Assembly: GCA_002256115.1 (NCBI GenBank)
Contig: NKIK01000008.1
Span: 1-64,000 of the forward strand
Direction: 5' to 3'
Source: Burkholderiales bacterium PBB3
Lineage (GTDB): Bacteria; Pseudomonadota; Gammaproteobacteria; Burkholderiales; Burkholderiaceae_C
Length of the DNA: 64,000 bases
Part shown: positions 8,935-17,827 of the stretch, piece after piece
Numbering within the stretch: position 1 is the first letter of the stretch
Layout of the letters: each line of letters starts with the position of its first letter
The notes under the pieces: model-generated
The model's database searches: none
Seen by the model: only the letters and a program-made list of their open reading frames with translations
Told to the model about the DNA's origin: nothing
Made by a program: the position numbers and the translations under genes

Positions 8935-11505
8935 ATGGAAGTTACACGCATCCGGGCCCTGCGCGGACCCAACCTCTGGAGTCACCACACGGCCATCCAG
9001 TCGGTTGTCTCTTGCAGCGAGCCAGAGTGTTCTATCGAAACAATGGATGGTTTTGAGACGCGCCTGCGGGCTCGTTTTCCCGAGCTCAGCCCCCTGCAGC
9101 CCACGGGCCATGCCGACTCCATTCCCATGGCACACGTGCTGGAGCTGGCCGCCCTGGATTTGCAGGCCCAAGCCGGTTGCCCAGTCACCTTCAGTTGCAC
9201 CACGCCCACCGTTGAGCCCCGAGTCTACCAAGTGGTGGTGGAGTACAGCGAAGAAGCCGTCGGCCGCTTGGCCATGGAGCTGGCACAAGCCCTGTGCGAA
9301 TCGGCCATCAACGACACACCGTTTGACCTGAGCGCGGCGCTCGCACAATTGAAGGAGTTGGACGAAGACGTGCGACTGGGCCCCAGCACCGGCTGCATCG
9401 TGAACGCCGCGATTGCGAAAAATATCCCGTTCAGCCGCATGACAGAAGGCAGCATGGTGCGCTTTGGCTGGGGCAGCAAGCAGCGACGCATCCAGGCCGC
9501 CGAAATGGACGTTACCAGTGCGATTGCAGAATCGATTGCGCAGGACAAGGACCTGACCAAAAAGCTGTTGGCCGCGGCCGGTGTGCCGGTGCCGACCGGC
9601 CGCCAGGTCAAAGATGTTGAAGACGCTTGGGAAGCTGCGCAGGAAGTGGGCCTGCCTGTCGTCGTGAAGCCGCAAGATGGCAACCAAGGTAAAGGTATTA
9701 CCGTCAACATCACGACCAAAGAGCAACTGGTCGCGGCATACAACACCGCGCTCACGTTTCGCGATGACATCATGGTCGAGCGCTATCTGCCGGGCAACGA
9801 TTTCCGTTTGCTGGTGGTGGGCGACAAACTGGTGGCCGCTGCACGCCGCGACGCTCCCAAGGTAGTGGGCGATGGTATTCAGACCGTCGCGCAGTTGGTA
9901 GAACAAGTCAATCAGGACCCACGCCGTGGCACGGGGCATTCCACCTCGTTGACCAAGATGCGTTTCGATGACATCGCACATGCGTGTCTGGCCAGTCAGG
10001 GATTCACTGCAGAGTCCATTCCCGTCAAGGGCCAGCGCGTCAATTTGCGCAACAACGCGAACCTGTCTACTGGCGGATCGGCGACCGATGTGACCGACGA
10101 TGTGCACCCCGAAGTGGCTGCGCGCGCGGTGGCCGCTGCCCATATGGTGGGCCTGGACATCTGCGGTGTGGACTTGGTCTGCGACAGCATCCTGCGCCCG
10201 ATTGAGGAGCAAGGTGGTGGCATCGTCGAAGTGAATGCCGCACCCGGCCTACGCATGCACCTGACTCCGTCGTTTGGCAAAGGCCGAGCAGTGGGCGAAG
10301 CCATCATTTCAGCCATGTTCAAGAACGGCCAGAACGGTCGCATTCCGGTCGTGGCCGTGACCGGCACCAATGGGAAAACGACAACCGTGCGTTTGATTTC
10401 CCATTTACTCACCCAACACGGTCTGCGCGTCGGCATGACCAACACCGATGGTGTTTATGTGGATGGCACGTGCATTGATACCGGCGACTGTAGCGGTCCC
10501 AAGAGCGCACGCAGTGTTCTGCTGCACCCCGATGTCGATGCCGCCGTTTTGGAAACCGCGCGTGGCGGCGTACTACGCGAAGGCCTGGCCTTTGACCGCT
10601 GTGACGTCGCCGTGGTCACGAATATCGGTAGTGGCGACCATCTTGGTCTGAACTACATCACCACAGTGCGCGAGCTGTCAGTGCTCAAGCGCGTGATTGT
10701 GCAAAACGTGGCCACCACCGGCACGGCTGTTCTGAACGCTGTAGATCCCAATGTGTCGGCCATGGCGAGCAAAGCCCGTGGCGCGGTGACCTTCTTTGCA
10801 CTGGACAAATACCACCCGGTGATGGCGACTCACCGCGCCCAAGGCCAGGCTGTGGTCTACGTGGAAAACGGACACATCGTCGCCAGCAAGGGCGACTTTG
10901 AACAAAAGCTGCTATTGGCAGAGATCCCCATCACCATGGGCGGCGCGATTGGCTTCCAGGTGGAAAACGTGATGGCCTCGGTGGCAGCCGCATGGGCACT
11001 GAACATTCCCTGGAACACTATCCGTCTGGCTCTGGCGCGTTTTTCCAACGACAACGACAACGCCGCTGGACGCTTCAATTTGTTCCAATTCCGAGGTGCG
11101 ACAGTGATTGCCGACTACGGCCATAACCCCGATGCCATGCTGGCGCTGGTGCAGGCCGTACAAGCCATGCCTGCCACACGCCGCAGCGTGGTGATCAGCG
11201 GCGCCGGTGATCGCCGGGACCAAGACATCCGCCAGCAAACCGAAATTTTGGGCGATGCTTTTGAAGAAGTGGTTTTGTTTGAAGACCAGTGCCAGCGCGG
11301 CCGCCAGGACGGGGAAGTGATTGCCCTGCTACGCCAAGGCCTGGCCAAGGCCAGTAAGACAACACGCACGGCCGAGATTCGCGGCGAATTCCTGGCCATC
11401 GATACCGCCATGGAACGTTTGGCGCCGGGAGAGTTGTGCCTGATTTTGGTGGACCAGGTGGAAGAAGCCATGGCCCACATCGCCAAGCGTGTGGCGGCGG
11501 GCTAA
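8935..11505 (+). CDS. cphA: CphA, cyanophycin synthetase
   Basis: CphA builds cyanophycin, a polyaspartate backbone with arginine side chains, from aspartate, arginine and ATP; the polymer is a cytoplasmic nitrogen store. The start MEVTRIRALRGPNLWS is characteristic. Domains in order: N-terminal domain (1-160), ATP-grasp domain (about 210-460, with VVVKPQDGNQGKGITVNI and IVEVNAAPGLRMHL), and a Mur-ligase-like domain with an intact P-loop VTGTNGKTTT (K481), ending in the C-terminal domain with VIADYGHNPDAML. The length of 856 residues is typical. It lies nine bases after cphA' and is surely co-transcribed with it. No cyanophycinase or isoaspartyl dipeptidase gene is seen in the window. Confidence 0.97.
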   Translation: MEVTRIRALRGPNLWSHHTAIQSVVSCSEPECSIETMDGFETRLRARFPELSPLQPTGHADSIPMAHVLELAALDLQAQAGCPVTFSCTTPTVEPRVYQVVVEYSEEAVGRLAMELAQALCESAINDTPFDLSAALAQLKELDEDVRLGPSTGCIVNAAIAKNIPFSRMTEGSMVRFGWGSKQRRIQAAEMDVTSAIAESIAQDKDLTKKLLAAAGVPVPTGRQVKDVEDAWEAAQEVGLPVVVKPQDGNQGKGITVNITTKEQLVAAYNTALTFRDDIMVERYLPGNDFRLLVVGDKLVAAARRDAPKVVGDGIQTVAQLVEQVNQDPRRGTGHSTSLTKMRFDDIAHACLASQGFTAESIPVKGQRVNLRNNANLSTGGSATDVTDDVHPEVAARAVAAAHMVGLDICGVDLVCDSILRPIEEQGGGIVEVNAAPGLRMHLTPSFGKGRAVGEAIISAMFKNGQNGRIPVVAVTGTNGKTTTVRLISHLLTQHGLRVGMTNTDGVYVDGTCIDTGDCSGPKSARSVLLHPDVDAAVLETARGGVLREGLAFDRCDVAVVTNIGSGDHLGLNYITTVRELSVLKRVIVQNVATTGTAVLNAVDPNVSAMASKARGAVTFFALDKYHPVMATHRAQGQAVVYVENGHIVASKGDFEQKLLLAEIPITMGGAIGFQVENVMASVAAAWALNIPWNTIRLALARFSNDNDNAAGRFNLFQFRGATVIADYGHNPDAMLALVQAVQAMPATRRSVVISGAGDRRDQDIRQQTEILGDAFEEVVLFEDQCQRGRQDGEVIALLRQGLAKASKTTRTAEIRGEFLAIDTAMERLAPGELCLILVDQVEEAMAHIAKRVAAG

Positions 11506-11511
11506 GCGAAT

Positions 11512-12528
11512 CTAGAAGCCTTCTGCCGCCGGGCCGCGCCCCATCAGCGCAGCCACAGCCTGCTGGGGCTGCAGTTGGCCATCCAGCAAGGCCACGACGC
11601 CCTCCGTGATGGGCATGCTAATACCCAGACTGCGCGCACGCTGCAGCACAGTACGCGCGCTGTAAACACCTTCCGCCACATGCCCCAAAGCTTGCACCGC
11701 CTGCTCTAGACTCCGGCCTTGAGCCAATGCCAGGCCTACTCTGCGATTGCGCGACAAATCGCCGGTAGCGGTCAGCACCAGGTCGCCCAGGCCACTAAGT
11801 CCCATAAAGGTCTCCGGCTTGGCACCCAGCGCTACGCCAAGCCGGGTCATTTCTGCCAGACCCCGCGTAATCAGCGCGGCGCGGGCGTTCAGCCCCAATT
11901 GCAGGCCGTCGCACAAACCTGTGGCAATCGCCAGTACATTCTTCACGGCACCACCCACCTCTACACCCACCACGTCATCGTTGGCGTACACCCGCACCGA
12001 TGGGCTGTGGAAAGCAGCCACCAAGGCATCCCGCACAGAGGCATGCACACTGGCCGCAACCAAAGCGGTGGGTTGCGCACGGACCACCTCTTGCGCAAAG
12101 CTGGGGCCGCTCAAGATGCCAGCTTTCAATTTCGGCGCCACTTCCGCTTGAATTTCGTGCCCCAAGCGACCAGGGTTACTACCCACCGCCGCCTCAAAGC
12201 CTTTACACAGCCAGGCAACCTGGCCCGGGCAGTTTTGCAAAGCAAGCAACATACCGCGCAAAGCAGACATAGGCGTAGCAATAACAACCAAGTCTTCGCA
12301 TGTCAGGGGGGCCAGTAGGCTGGACAGCGCAGTGTGGCTGATTTGAAGGGCAGACGGCAGTGCGAATCCCGGCAAATACCGGCTGTTTTCACGCTGCGTC
12401 TCCATCTCGCGCGCCTGTTGCGGGTCGCGCGCCCAGAGCGTGACCGCCTGGGCATTGGATCCATGTAAGGCGGCGCTAGCAGCCAGCGCCGTACCCCAGG
12501 CCCCTGCACCCAACACTATTACTTTCAT
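11512..12528 (-). CDS. gpsA: GpsA, NAD(P)-dependent glycerol-3-phosphate dehydrogenase
   Basis: It reduces dihydroxyacetone phosphate to sn-glycerol-3-phosphate, the backbone of phospholipids. The Rossmann motif is [16 protein letters not shown] at the very start; later come [34 protein letters not shown] and [13 protein letters not shown], all family signatures. The ATG at 12528 gives 338 residues; the frame runs 14 codons further upstream, but the Rossmann strand must begin at the chosen Met. The 5' flank and the start codon itself lie inside a dispersed family-1 repeat (12526-12567), so its ribosome site is not recognisable. It ends six bases from the convergent cphA stop. Confidence 0.96.
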   Translation of the reverse strand: MKVIVLGAGAWGTALAASAALHGSNAQAVTLWARDPQQAREMETQRENSRYLPGFALPSALQISHTALSSLLAPLTCEDLVVIATPMSALRGMLLALQNCPGQVAWLCKGFEAAVGSNPGRLGHEIQAEVAPKLKAGILSGPSFAQEVVRAQPTALVAASVHASVRDALVAAFHSPSVRVYANDDVVGVEVGGAVKNVLAIATGLCDGLQLGLNARAALITRGLAEMTRLGVALGAKPETFMGLSGLGDLVLTATGDLSRNRRVGLALAQGRSLEQAVQALGHVAEGVYSARTVLQRARSLGISMPITEGVVALLDGQLQPQQAVAALMGRGPAAEGF

Positions 12529-12567
12529 AGCAGCTTGCGCAGTATTAACGGGGGCCTGAGCCTCAAA
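12526..12567 (-). repeat. Dispersed repeat family 1, copy F, at the gpsA start
   Basis: Read on the minus strand it contains CAGGCCCCCG, TACTGCGCAAGCTGCTATG and so overlaps the gpsA ATG. It shares the core TGCG-n-n-AGC-n-GCTA with the other six copies in the window. Confidence 0.65.
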
Positions 12568-12575
12568 CAATCAAA

Positions 12576-13037
12576 TTACTGAGGCAGGCTTTCAGCGGGT
12601 GCTGCGGCCGCAGCGGCTTGGGCACGTTGTTGCTCGAACATGGCCTGGAAGTTGATTTCTGTCAGGTGCACGGGTGGGAAGCCGCCGCGTTGGACCAAGT
12701 CGGCCACGTTACCGCGCAAATAAGGGTAGACGATTTGTGGGCAAGCAATACCCATGATCTGACCCATCTGCTCTTCGTCCAGATTGCGGATTTCGAAAAT
12801 ACCGGCTTGCTTGGCTTCCACCAAAAACACAGTCTTGTCTTTGATCTTGGTGTGCACAGTGGCTGTAACAGTCACTTCAAAAATGCCATCAGCAACCGGG
12901 CTGCCTTCGACGCCCAACTGAATGTCCACCGTTGGGGCTTCTTGCTCCAACAGGATGGCGGGGGAATTGGGTTGCTCCAGCGAGGACTCTTTCAGATAGA
13001 TGCGCTGGATTTGGAAAACGGGATCTTGATCAGCCAT
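12576..13037 (-). CDS. secB: SecB, protein-export chaperone
   Basis: SecB is a tetrameric cytoplasmic chaperone that keeps precursors unfolded and delivers them to SecA. Family features include [17 protein letters not shown] near the start, [11 protein letters not shown] and [17 protein letters not shown] in the second half. From MADQDPVF at 13037 the protein has 153 residues, the normal length; an in-frame start eight codons upstream is less likely. The C-terminal tail is alanine-rich. It sits between gpsA (47 bases downstream) and grxC, an order common in betaproteobacteria. A strong terminator hairpin separates it from grxC, so it may have its own promoter. Confidence 0.97.
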   Translation of the reverse strand: MADQDPVFQIQRIYLKESSLEQPNSPAILLEQEAPTVDIQLGVEGSPVADGIFEVTVTATVHTKIKDKTVFLVEAKQAGIFEIRNLDEEQMGQIMGIACPQIVYPYLRGNVADLVQRGGFPPVHLTEINFQAMFEQQRAQAAAAAAPAESLPQ

Positions 13038-13049
13038 GGGAACTCTTTC

Positions 13050-13089
13050 AAAGTAAAACAAAGCCCGCCCCGGACGTGCCGGTCGGGCT
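13050..13089 (-). terminator. Rho-independent terminator after grxC
   Basis: On the minus strand AGCCCG-A-CCGG, loop CACGT, then CCGG-GG-CGGGCT forms a two-part stem, followed by TTTGTTTTACTTT. It lies between the grxC stop and the secB start. Confidence 0.75.
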
Positions 13090-13117
13090 ACTGGGAAATC
13101 GGCAACGGCAGATTATG

Positions 13118-13378
13118 TCAGACTGCGTTGAGCAGGGGTATCAGCCCGCCACGGCTGTCCAAGGCCATCAAATCATCGCAGCCGCCCACGTGGGTGCTAC
13201 CGATGAAAATCTGGGGAACGGTACGCCGGCCGGTAAGCTCCATCATCTTCATGCGCTCTTGCGGCACCGTGTCTACCCGAATTTCTTCGATCTGGGCCAC
13301 GCCCTTGAACGTCAAAATACGTTTGGCCTGCACACAATAGGGGCACATGGCCGTGGTGTACATCTTTACTGCTTGCAT
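13118..13378 (-). CDS. grxC: Glutaredoxin 3 (GrxC)
   Basis: A small cytoplasmic dithiol glutaredoxin that reduces disulfides with glutathione. The active site is C-P-Y-C at residues 12-15, followed by the TVPQIF cis-proline loop and the glutathione-binding GGCDDL motif. The 86-residue length is standard. It lies 14 bases downstream of the rhodanese gene on the same strand and is followed by a terminator before secB. Confidence 0.95.
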   Translation of the reverse strand: MQAVKMYTTAMCPYCVQAKRILTFKGVAQIEEIRVDTVPQERMKMMELTGRRTVPQIFIGSTHVGGCDDLMALDSRGGLIPLLNAV

Positions 13379-13392
13379 AGCGGGTCTACTTT

Positions 13393-13800
13393 TTAAGCTT
13401 TTTCAATCGGCAGATTAGCCGCTTTCCATGCCGCAAGCCCGCCACCCAGAGATTGGGCCTGCTCGTAACCCAGTTTCTTGGCCACGGCCACCGCGCGGCC
13501 CGAACGTGCGCCAGACTGGCACACCAGAATCAGCGGCAGGCTTTTGTTTTTGACCACCGTAGCCAATCTCCCTTCCAGCTCACCCAGCGGGATGTTTTTG
13601 GCACCCACGATGTGGCCGGCCGCAAACTCTACTGCCTCGCACACATCCACCACCACTGCCTTTTGGCGGTTGATCAATTGCACCGCGGCGGAAGGCTCCA
13701 GGCCAGAAGCGACCGCGCCCTGCAAAACAGGCCACAGCAGCAGGCCGCCCGAGGCCAGGGCGATGGCGATCAAATGCCAGTTATCGAGGATGAATTTCAC
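13393..13800 (-). CDS. Membrane-anchored rhodanese-like protein
   Basis: A 135-residue protein with an N-terminal transmembrane segment (about residues 8-30, LIAIALASGGLLLWPVL) and one rhodanese domain. The active-site loop is C-Q-S-G-A-R-S, so the persulfide-forming cysteine is present. The topology resembles E. coli YibN, which lies near grxC and secB there too. The substrate is unknown; sulfur transfer or redox repair are possible. It is divergent from gpmA across a 104-base region with two palindromes. Confidence 0.9.
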   Translation of the reverse strand: MKFILDNWHLIAIALASGGLLLWPVLQGAVASGLEPSAAVQLINRQKAVVVDVCEAVEFAAGHIVGAKNIPLGELEGRLATVVKNKSLPLILVCQSGARSGRAVAVAKKLGYEQAQSLGGGLAAWKAANLPIEKA

Positions 13801-13823
13801 TTTGTTCCTTGTTAGTTACCAAT

Positions 13824-13862
13824 CGGTCAACCCGCCATTTTAGAATGGTGGGCGTTTGACCG
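13824..13862. promoter_or_regulatory. Imperfect palindrome between rhodanese gene and gpmA
   Basis: CGGTCAA-CCCGCCATT-TTAG-AATGGTGGG-CGTTTGACCG forms an imperfect inverted repeat of about 16 bases per arm. Candidate -10 boxes for both directions sit at its centre: TAGAAT (13841-13846) on the plus strand and TAAAAT (13835-13840) on the minus strand. It may be a shared divergent promoter or operator. Confidence 0.4.
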
Positions 13863-13876
13863 CCGGGTGCACCCGG
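13863..13876. promoter_or_regulatory. Perfect 14-base palindrome upstream of gpmA
   Basis: CCGGGTGCACCCGG equals its own reverse complement. It directly abuts the larger palindrome at 13824-13862 and lies 28 bases before the gpmA ATG, so it would fall in the 5' leader or promoter-proximal region. It could be a dimeric regulator site or a leader hairpin. Confidence 0.4.
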
Positions 13877-13904
13877 TTTCACCCCTCTGCCCACCACTGA
13901 ACCC

Positions 13905-14648
13905 ATGTACAAACTCGTTCTCGTTCGCCACGGCGAATCCTCCTGGAATCTTGAAAACCGCTTCACCGGCTGGACCGATGTGGACCTGACACCCACTGGT
14001 GTGGACCAGGCCAAAAATGCTGGCAAGCTGCTCAGGGCCGAGGGCTATGAGTTCGACGTGGCCTACACCAGTGTTTTAAAGCGCGCCACTCGCACGCTAT
14101 GGCACTGCCTGGACGAGATGGACCGCACCTGGCTGCCCGTCGTGCATTCCTGGCGCCTGAATGAGCGCCATTACGGTGCCCTGCAAGGCCTGGACAAGGG
14201 CGAAACCGCCCGTAGATATGGCGATGCCCAGGTGCTCGTCTGGCGCCGCAGCTATGACACGCCGCCACCGTCGCTGGAAGCGACCGATCTGCGCAGTGAG
14301 CGCTCGGATATTCGCTATGCCAAACTGCAAGCCGACCAGGTGCCGCTGACCGAATGCCTGAAAGACACCGTAGCCCGCGTGCTGCCTTTCTGGAACGAAT
14401 CCATGGCACCCGCTATCAAGGCCGGAAAACGCATCGTGGTGGCCGCACACGGCAACTCTATCCGCGCGTTAATCAAGTACTTGGACAATATTTCCGATGA
14501 TGACATTGTGGGCATCAATATCCCCAACGGCATCCCCTTGGTGTACGAGCTGGACGCCGACCTGAAACCGATCCGCCACTACTACCTGGGCGACGCTGAA
14601 GCGGCCGCCAAAGCCGCTGCCGCCGTGGCCTCCCAAGGTAAAGCTTAG
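13905..14648 (+). CDS. gpmA: GpmA, 2,3-bisphosphoglycerate-dependent phosphoglycerate mutase
   Basis: It interconverts 3- and 2-phosphoglycerate in glycolysis and gluconeogenesis through a phosphohistidine. The catalytic VRHGESSWN gives His9, with [11 protein letters not shown] and the second histidine in [12 protein letters not shown]. The length of 247 residues and the tail with [19 protein letters not shown] are typical. It starts about 100 bases from the divergent rhodanese gene and is followed after 99 bases by ctpA. Confidence 0.97.
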   Translation: MYKLVLVRHGESSWNLENRFTGWTDVDLTPTGVDQAKNAGKLLRAEGYEFDVAYTSVLKRATRTLWHCLDEMDRTWLPVVHSWRLNERHYGALQGLDKGETARRYGDAQVLVWRRSYDTPPPSLEATDLRSERSDIRYAKLQADQVPLTECLKDTVARVLPFWNESMAPAIKAGKRIVVAAHGNSIRALIKYLDNISDDDIVGINIPNGIPLVYELDADLKPIRHYYLGDAEAAAKAAAAVASQGKA

Positions 14649-14747
14649 GCAAAGCCTCGCTGGGGCGACCCGTCTCGCAGGGCCAATAGGGAACTGCGGG
14701 CGGGCGGAATACTCCAAGGTGTATATTGGGCTGAGACAGGAAAGCAT

Positions 14748-16181
14748 ATGGGTCAAAAATTAAAAATTGCGGGTTGGGTGGGTATTGGTGTGGTTACCGG
14801 AGCGCTAACTACGATGTCAGTGCAAACGGTTGCCAGTAGCGCGACGCCCATTCCGCTGGAAGAGCTGCAACAGCTGGCTGCAGTCTTCGGAATGGTGAAA
14901 GCCAATTACGTAGAACCCGTCGATGAAAAAAAGCTCATCACGGAGGCCATTGCTGGCATGGTGGCCAGCCTAGATCCACACTCCCAGTACTTTGACAAGA
15001 AATCCTTCAAGGAATTCAAGGAAGGCACTTCCGGTAATTTCGTTGGCGTTGGTATTGAAATTACGCAAGAAGATGGCTTAGTCAAAGTAGTTTCTCCGAT
15101 CGAAGATTCACCAGCTTTCCGTGCGGGTCTGAAACCCAATGATCTGATTACGCGCGTTGATGACACCGCCGTACGCGGACTTACGCTGAACGAAGCCGTC
15201 AAACGGATGCGCGGTGAGCCCAATACCCAGGTTGTACTCACCATTCTTCGCAAGGATGAGAACCGAACCTTTGCGGTCACTATCGTCCGAGAAGAAATCA
15301 AGCAACAGTCTGTCCGCGGAAAAATCGTGGAGCCGGGATACGCTTGGATACGTATCAGTCAATTCCAAGAACGGACCGTCGCAGACTTTTCGCGCAAAGT
15401 CGATGAACTGTACAAACAAGATCCTCGGATTAAAGGCATGGTGCTGGACCTGCGCAACGACCCTGGCGGCCTGCTCAACGCCGCAGTCGCCATTTCTGCT
15501 GTCTTTTTGCCAGAAAACGTGACCGTGGTTTCAACCAATGGTCAAACCGAGGAAAGTAAGCAAACCTTCAAGGCTACGCTGCGAGACTATGTGGGTCGAG
15601 ACGGTGCAGACCCGCTTCAAACACTTCCAAGCAATTTGAAGAAGGTGCCCCTGGTGGTTTTAGTCAACGAAGGTTCGGCATCTGCCAGCGAAATTGTCGC
15701 GGGCGCACTACAAGATCACAAGCGCGCGACATTGATGGGCAGTCAGACATTCGGCAAAGGGTCTGTGCAAACTTTTCGCCCCCTGGGAGCCGACACCGGA
15801 TTGAAAATTACGACCTCTCGGTATTACACGCCAAGCGGCAAGTCGATTCAAGCCAAAGGCATCGTGCCTGACGTCATGGTGGACGATACCGAGGAAGGCA
15901 GCCCCTATGCGGCTCTGCGAATGCGTGAAGCCGACCTCGGCAAGCACTTGACCAACGGTCAAGGTGAGGAAGTGAAGGATGAGGCGCGTGAAAAGGCGCG
16001 TGACGAAGCCCTCAAACGGTTAGAAGAAGAGTCTCGCAAACCAACTTCTGAACGGCGGCCACCAGAGTTTGGCTCGGAAAAAGATTTTCAACTCAATCAG
16101 GCACTACGACAACTCAAAGGACAACCCGTTCTAATTAGCAAAACGCAGGTCGAACGCAAGGAAGAAATCAAAGAGAAGTAG
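14748..16181 (+). CDS. ctpA: CtpA, S41 family carboxy-terminal processing protease
   Basis: A periplasmic serine protease of the Tsp/CtpA family that trims or degrades exported proteins. An N-terminal signal/anchor is visible in the first 30 residues (IAGWVGIGVVTGALTTMSV). A PDZ domain follows at about 85-170 (FVGVGIEITQ, GLKPNDLITRVDD). In the protease domain the Ser-Lys dyad is S312 in GSASASEI and K337 in FGKGSVQT, both present. The C-terminal 80 residues are charged and low in complexity. AGGA six bases before the ATG supports the start. The moeB-like gene begins five bases after the stop. Confidence 0.95.
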   Translation: MGQKLKIAGWVGIGVVTGALTTMSVQTVASSATPIPLEELQQLAAVFGMVKANYVEPVDEKKLITEAIAGMVASLDPHSQYFDKKSFKEFKEGTSGNFVGVGIEITQEDGLVKVVSPIEDSPAFRAGLKPNDLITRVDDTAVRGLTLNEAVKRMRGEPNTQVVLTILRKDENRTFAVTIVREEIKQQSVRGKIVEPGYAWIRISQFQERTVADFSRKVDELYKQDPRIKGMVLDLRNDPGGLLNAAVAISAVFLPENVTVVSTNGQTEESKQTFKATLRDYVGRDGADPLQTLPSNLKKVPLVVLVNEGSASASEIVAGALQDHKRATLMGSQTFGKGSVQTFRPLGADTGLKITTSRYYTPSGKSIQAKGIVPDVMVDDTEEGSPYAALRMREADLGKHLTNGQGEEVKDEAREKARDEALKRLEEESRKPTSERRPPEFGSEKDFQLNQALRQLKGQPVLISKTQVERKEEIKEK

Positions 16182-16185
16182 GCCT

Positions 16186-16938
16186 ATGCAAGATACGGAA
16201 CTGCTGCGCTATTCGCGGCATATTTTGCTCGATGGCATCGGCATCGAAGGTCAAGACAAGATCATTCGCGGCAAAGTACTTATTGTTGGCGCTGGCGGCT
16301 TGGGTTCACCTGCAGCCATGTACCTAGCCAGCTCGGGTGTGGGTCACATCACTTTGGTGGATGACGATGCGGTGGAACTAACGAACCTGCAACGCCAAAT
16401 TGTTCACCGTACGGCCTCCATCGGTAGAAAAAAAGTCGAGTCTGCAGCAGAAACAATCTCAGGCATCAATCCTTTAGTTTGTGTATCTACGTTTGATCAA
16501 CGGGCCGATAGGGATTTTCTAAACCTGCACGTGCCTGAGGTGGATCTTGTTTTGGATTGCTGTGACAACTTCGAAACGCGGCAGGCCGTGAACCGGGCCT
16601 GTGTGCGATTCCGAAAACCCCTGGTGTCAGGCGCGGCAATTCAGGTGGATGGTCAGGTCAGCGTTTACGACTCGCGATCAGGCGTACATCCATGCTACGC
16701 CTGCATTTTCCCGGCAGATGACCCCCCACCCGAGGTGCAATGTTCTACGATGGGCGTCTTCGCACCCCTGGTTGGCATCATTGGCGCTATACAAGCCGCA
16801 GAAGCTTTGAAACTACTTAGCGGACTAGGAATATCCTTGGCGGGTCGTCTCTTGCTCTTAGACGGACGAAGCCTGGAATGGACCGAACTCCAAATAGCAA
16901 GGAATCCCCATTGCAAGGTTTGTGGTCCAACACTTTGA
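16186..16938 (+). CDS. moeB: MoeB/ThiF family adenylyltransferase
   Basis: An E1-like enzyme that adenylates the C-terminal glycine of a ubiquitin-like sulfur carrier such as MoaD or ThiS. The nucleotide loop is VGAGGLGSPAAMYLASSG, followed by LVDDDAVELTNLQRQI and the arginine region. Two CxxC pairs (CYAC and CKVC) would bind zinc. It has 250 residues, matching the short MoeB form without a rhodanese domain. It directly follows ctpA, an arrangement common in betaproteobacteria and distant from other molybdopterin genes. Whether the partner is MoaD or ThiS cannot be decided here. Confidence 0.9.
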   Translation: MQDTELLRYSRHILLDGIGIEGQDKIIRGKVLIVGAGGLGSPAAMYLASSGVGHITLVDDDAVELTNLQRQIVHRTASIGRKKVESAAETISGINPLVCVSTFDQRADRDFLNLHVPEVDLVLDCCDNFETRQAVNRACVRFRKPLVSGAAIQVDGQVSVYDSRSGVHPCYACIFPADDPPPEVQCSTMGVFAPLVGIIGAIQAAEALKLLSGLGISLAGRLLLLDGRSLEWTELQIARNPHCKVCGPTL

Positions 16939-17032
16939 GGTGGCACCGGTAAACTACATGTTGATGTTCTCGCTAATCTGCGGTTTCGAGTGATTGATCC
17001 TGTTAGACTTTGTTTGAAGAAGTTTGCACACT

Positions 17033-17827
17033 GTGGCTACTGATCTACCAAAATCCACCGTCCAACTGCGAGAGCTGCGTCTAGATGATGCAAGAGCCCT
17101 ATTGGACCGTGACACCACAACATCTCTTCCAGATTTGCAGGACAACCCGACCGCTTTTCTGCAAAGCGTTATCGACGGTTTGTGCGAGTTGTCCCTCAAA
17201 GACCCGCTGACTGGGCTGTCCAACCGCCGTCATTTCCGCGCTATGCAAGAGCGCACCATCGATGGTGTGGCCCGCTCAGGGGAGCCTGCTCTTCTGCTTA
17301 TGCTGGATATCGACCATTTCAAAAAGGTCAACGACACCCACGGACATATTGCTGGAGACCAGGTTTTGCAGGCAGTAGCCCAATGCTTGGCTAAATGTGT
17401 GCGTCCCATGGACACACTGGCACGGTACGGTGGCGAAGAGTTTGCGGTGATCCTTCCTAACTGCCACACAAGCTACGGGGCCAACGTTGCGGAACGTATC
17501 CGTCTGGCTGTCGAGGCGTTTCGCATTGATGTCTCGCCAAGCACGAGCCTGAAGGTCACCATCAGCGTAGGAGGTGCCTATGCGCCAGAATGGATTCGCT
17601 CTACTATTTCTTTGTGGACCGAACGTGCTGACGCTCAGTTGTACCGAGCCAAAGCCGAAGGCAGAAACCGAGTTTCTCTGGACAAACAGCAGGAAGTTCA
17701 TGTAAGCGCCGAAGAAAAAAATCTATTGTTTGGACATCTCGCCTTAGGCGACCCTGCATGGATTGAGAACCTTCCTGCAGATGGGTCTGGCGCAACAACA
17801 CTTGGCGCTATGCAGAGGGTTAACTAA
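17033..17827 (+). CDS. GGDEF domain diguanylate cyclase
   Basis: A 264-residue soluble protein with a short N-terminal region (about 60 residues, unassigned) and a complete GGDEF domain. LTGLSNRRHF marks its start, LDIDHFKKVNDTHGH the metal site, and the signature is RYGGEEFAVI, an active variant. The product-inhibition I-site R-P-M-D lies exactly five residues before GGEEF. It should make cyclic di-GMP. GTG at 17033 is preferred to TTG at 17024 because GAAGAAG lies ten bases before it. Its stop overlaps the start of the MinD-like gene by one base (TAATG), so the two are translationally coupled. Confidence 0.92.
   Translation: MATDLPKSTVQLRELRLDDARALLDRDTTTSLPDLQDNPTAFLQSVIDGLCELSLKDPLTGLSNRRHFRAMQERTIDGVARSGEPALLLMLDIDHFKKVNDTHGHIAGDQVLQAVAQCLAKCVRPMDTLARYGGEEFAVILPNCHTSYGANVAERIRLAVEAFRIDVSPSTSLKVTISVGGAYAPEWIRSTISLWTERADAQLYRAKAEGRNRVSLDKQQEVHVSAEEKNLLFGHLALGDPAWIENLPADGSGATTLGAMQRVN

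Noticed and set aside
8320-10212. Open frame of 630 codons on the minus strand across cphA' and cphA
   Set aside because: It is antisense to two clear family genes, has low-complexity His/Gly/Gln-rich translation and no recognisable domain; GC-rich codon use keeps the opposite frame open.
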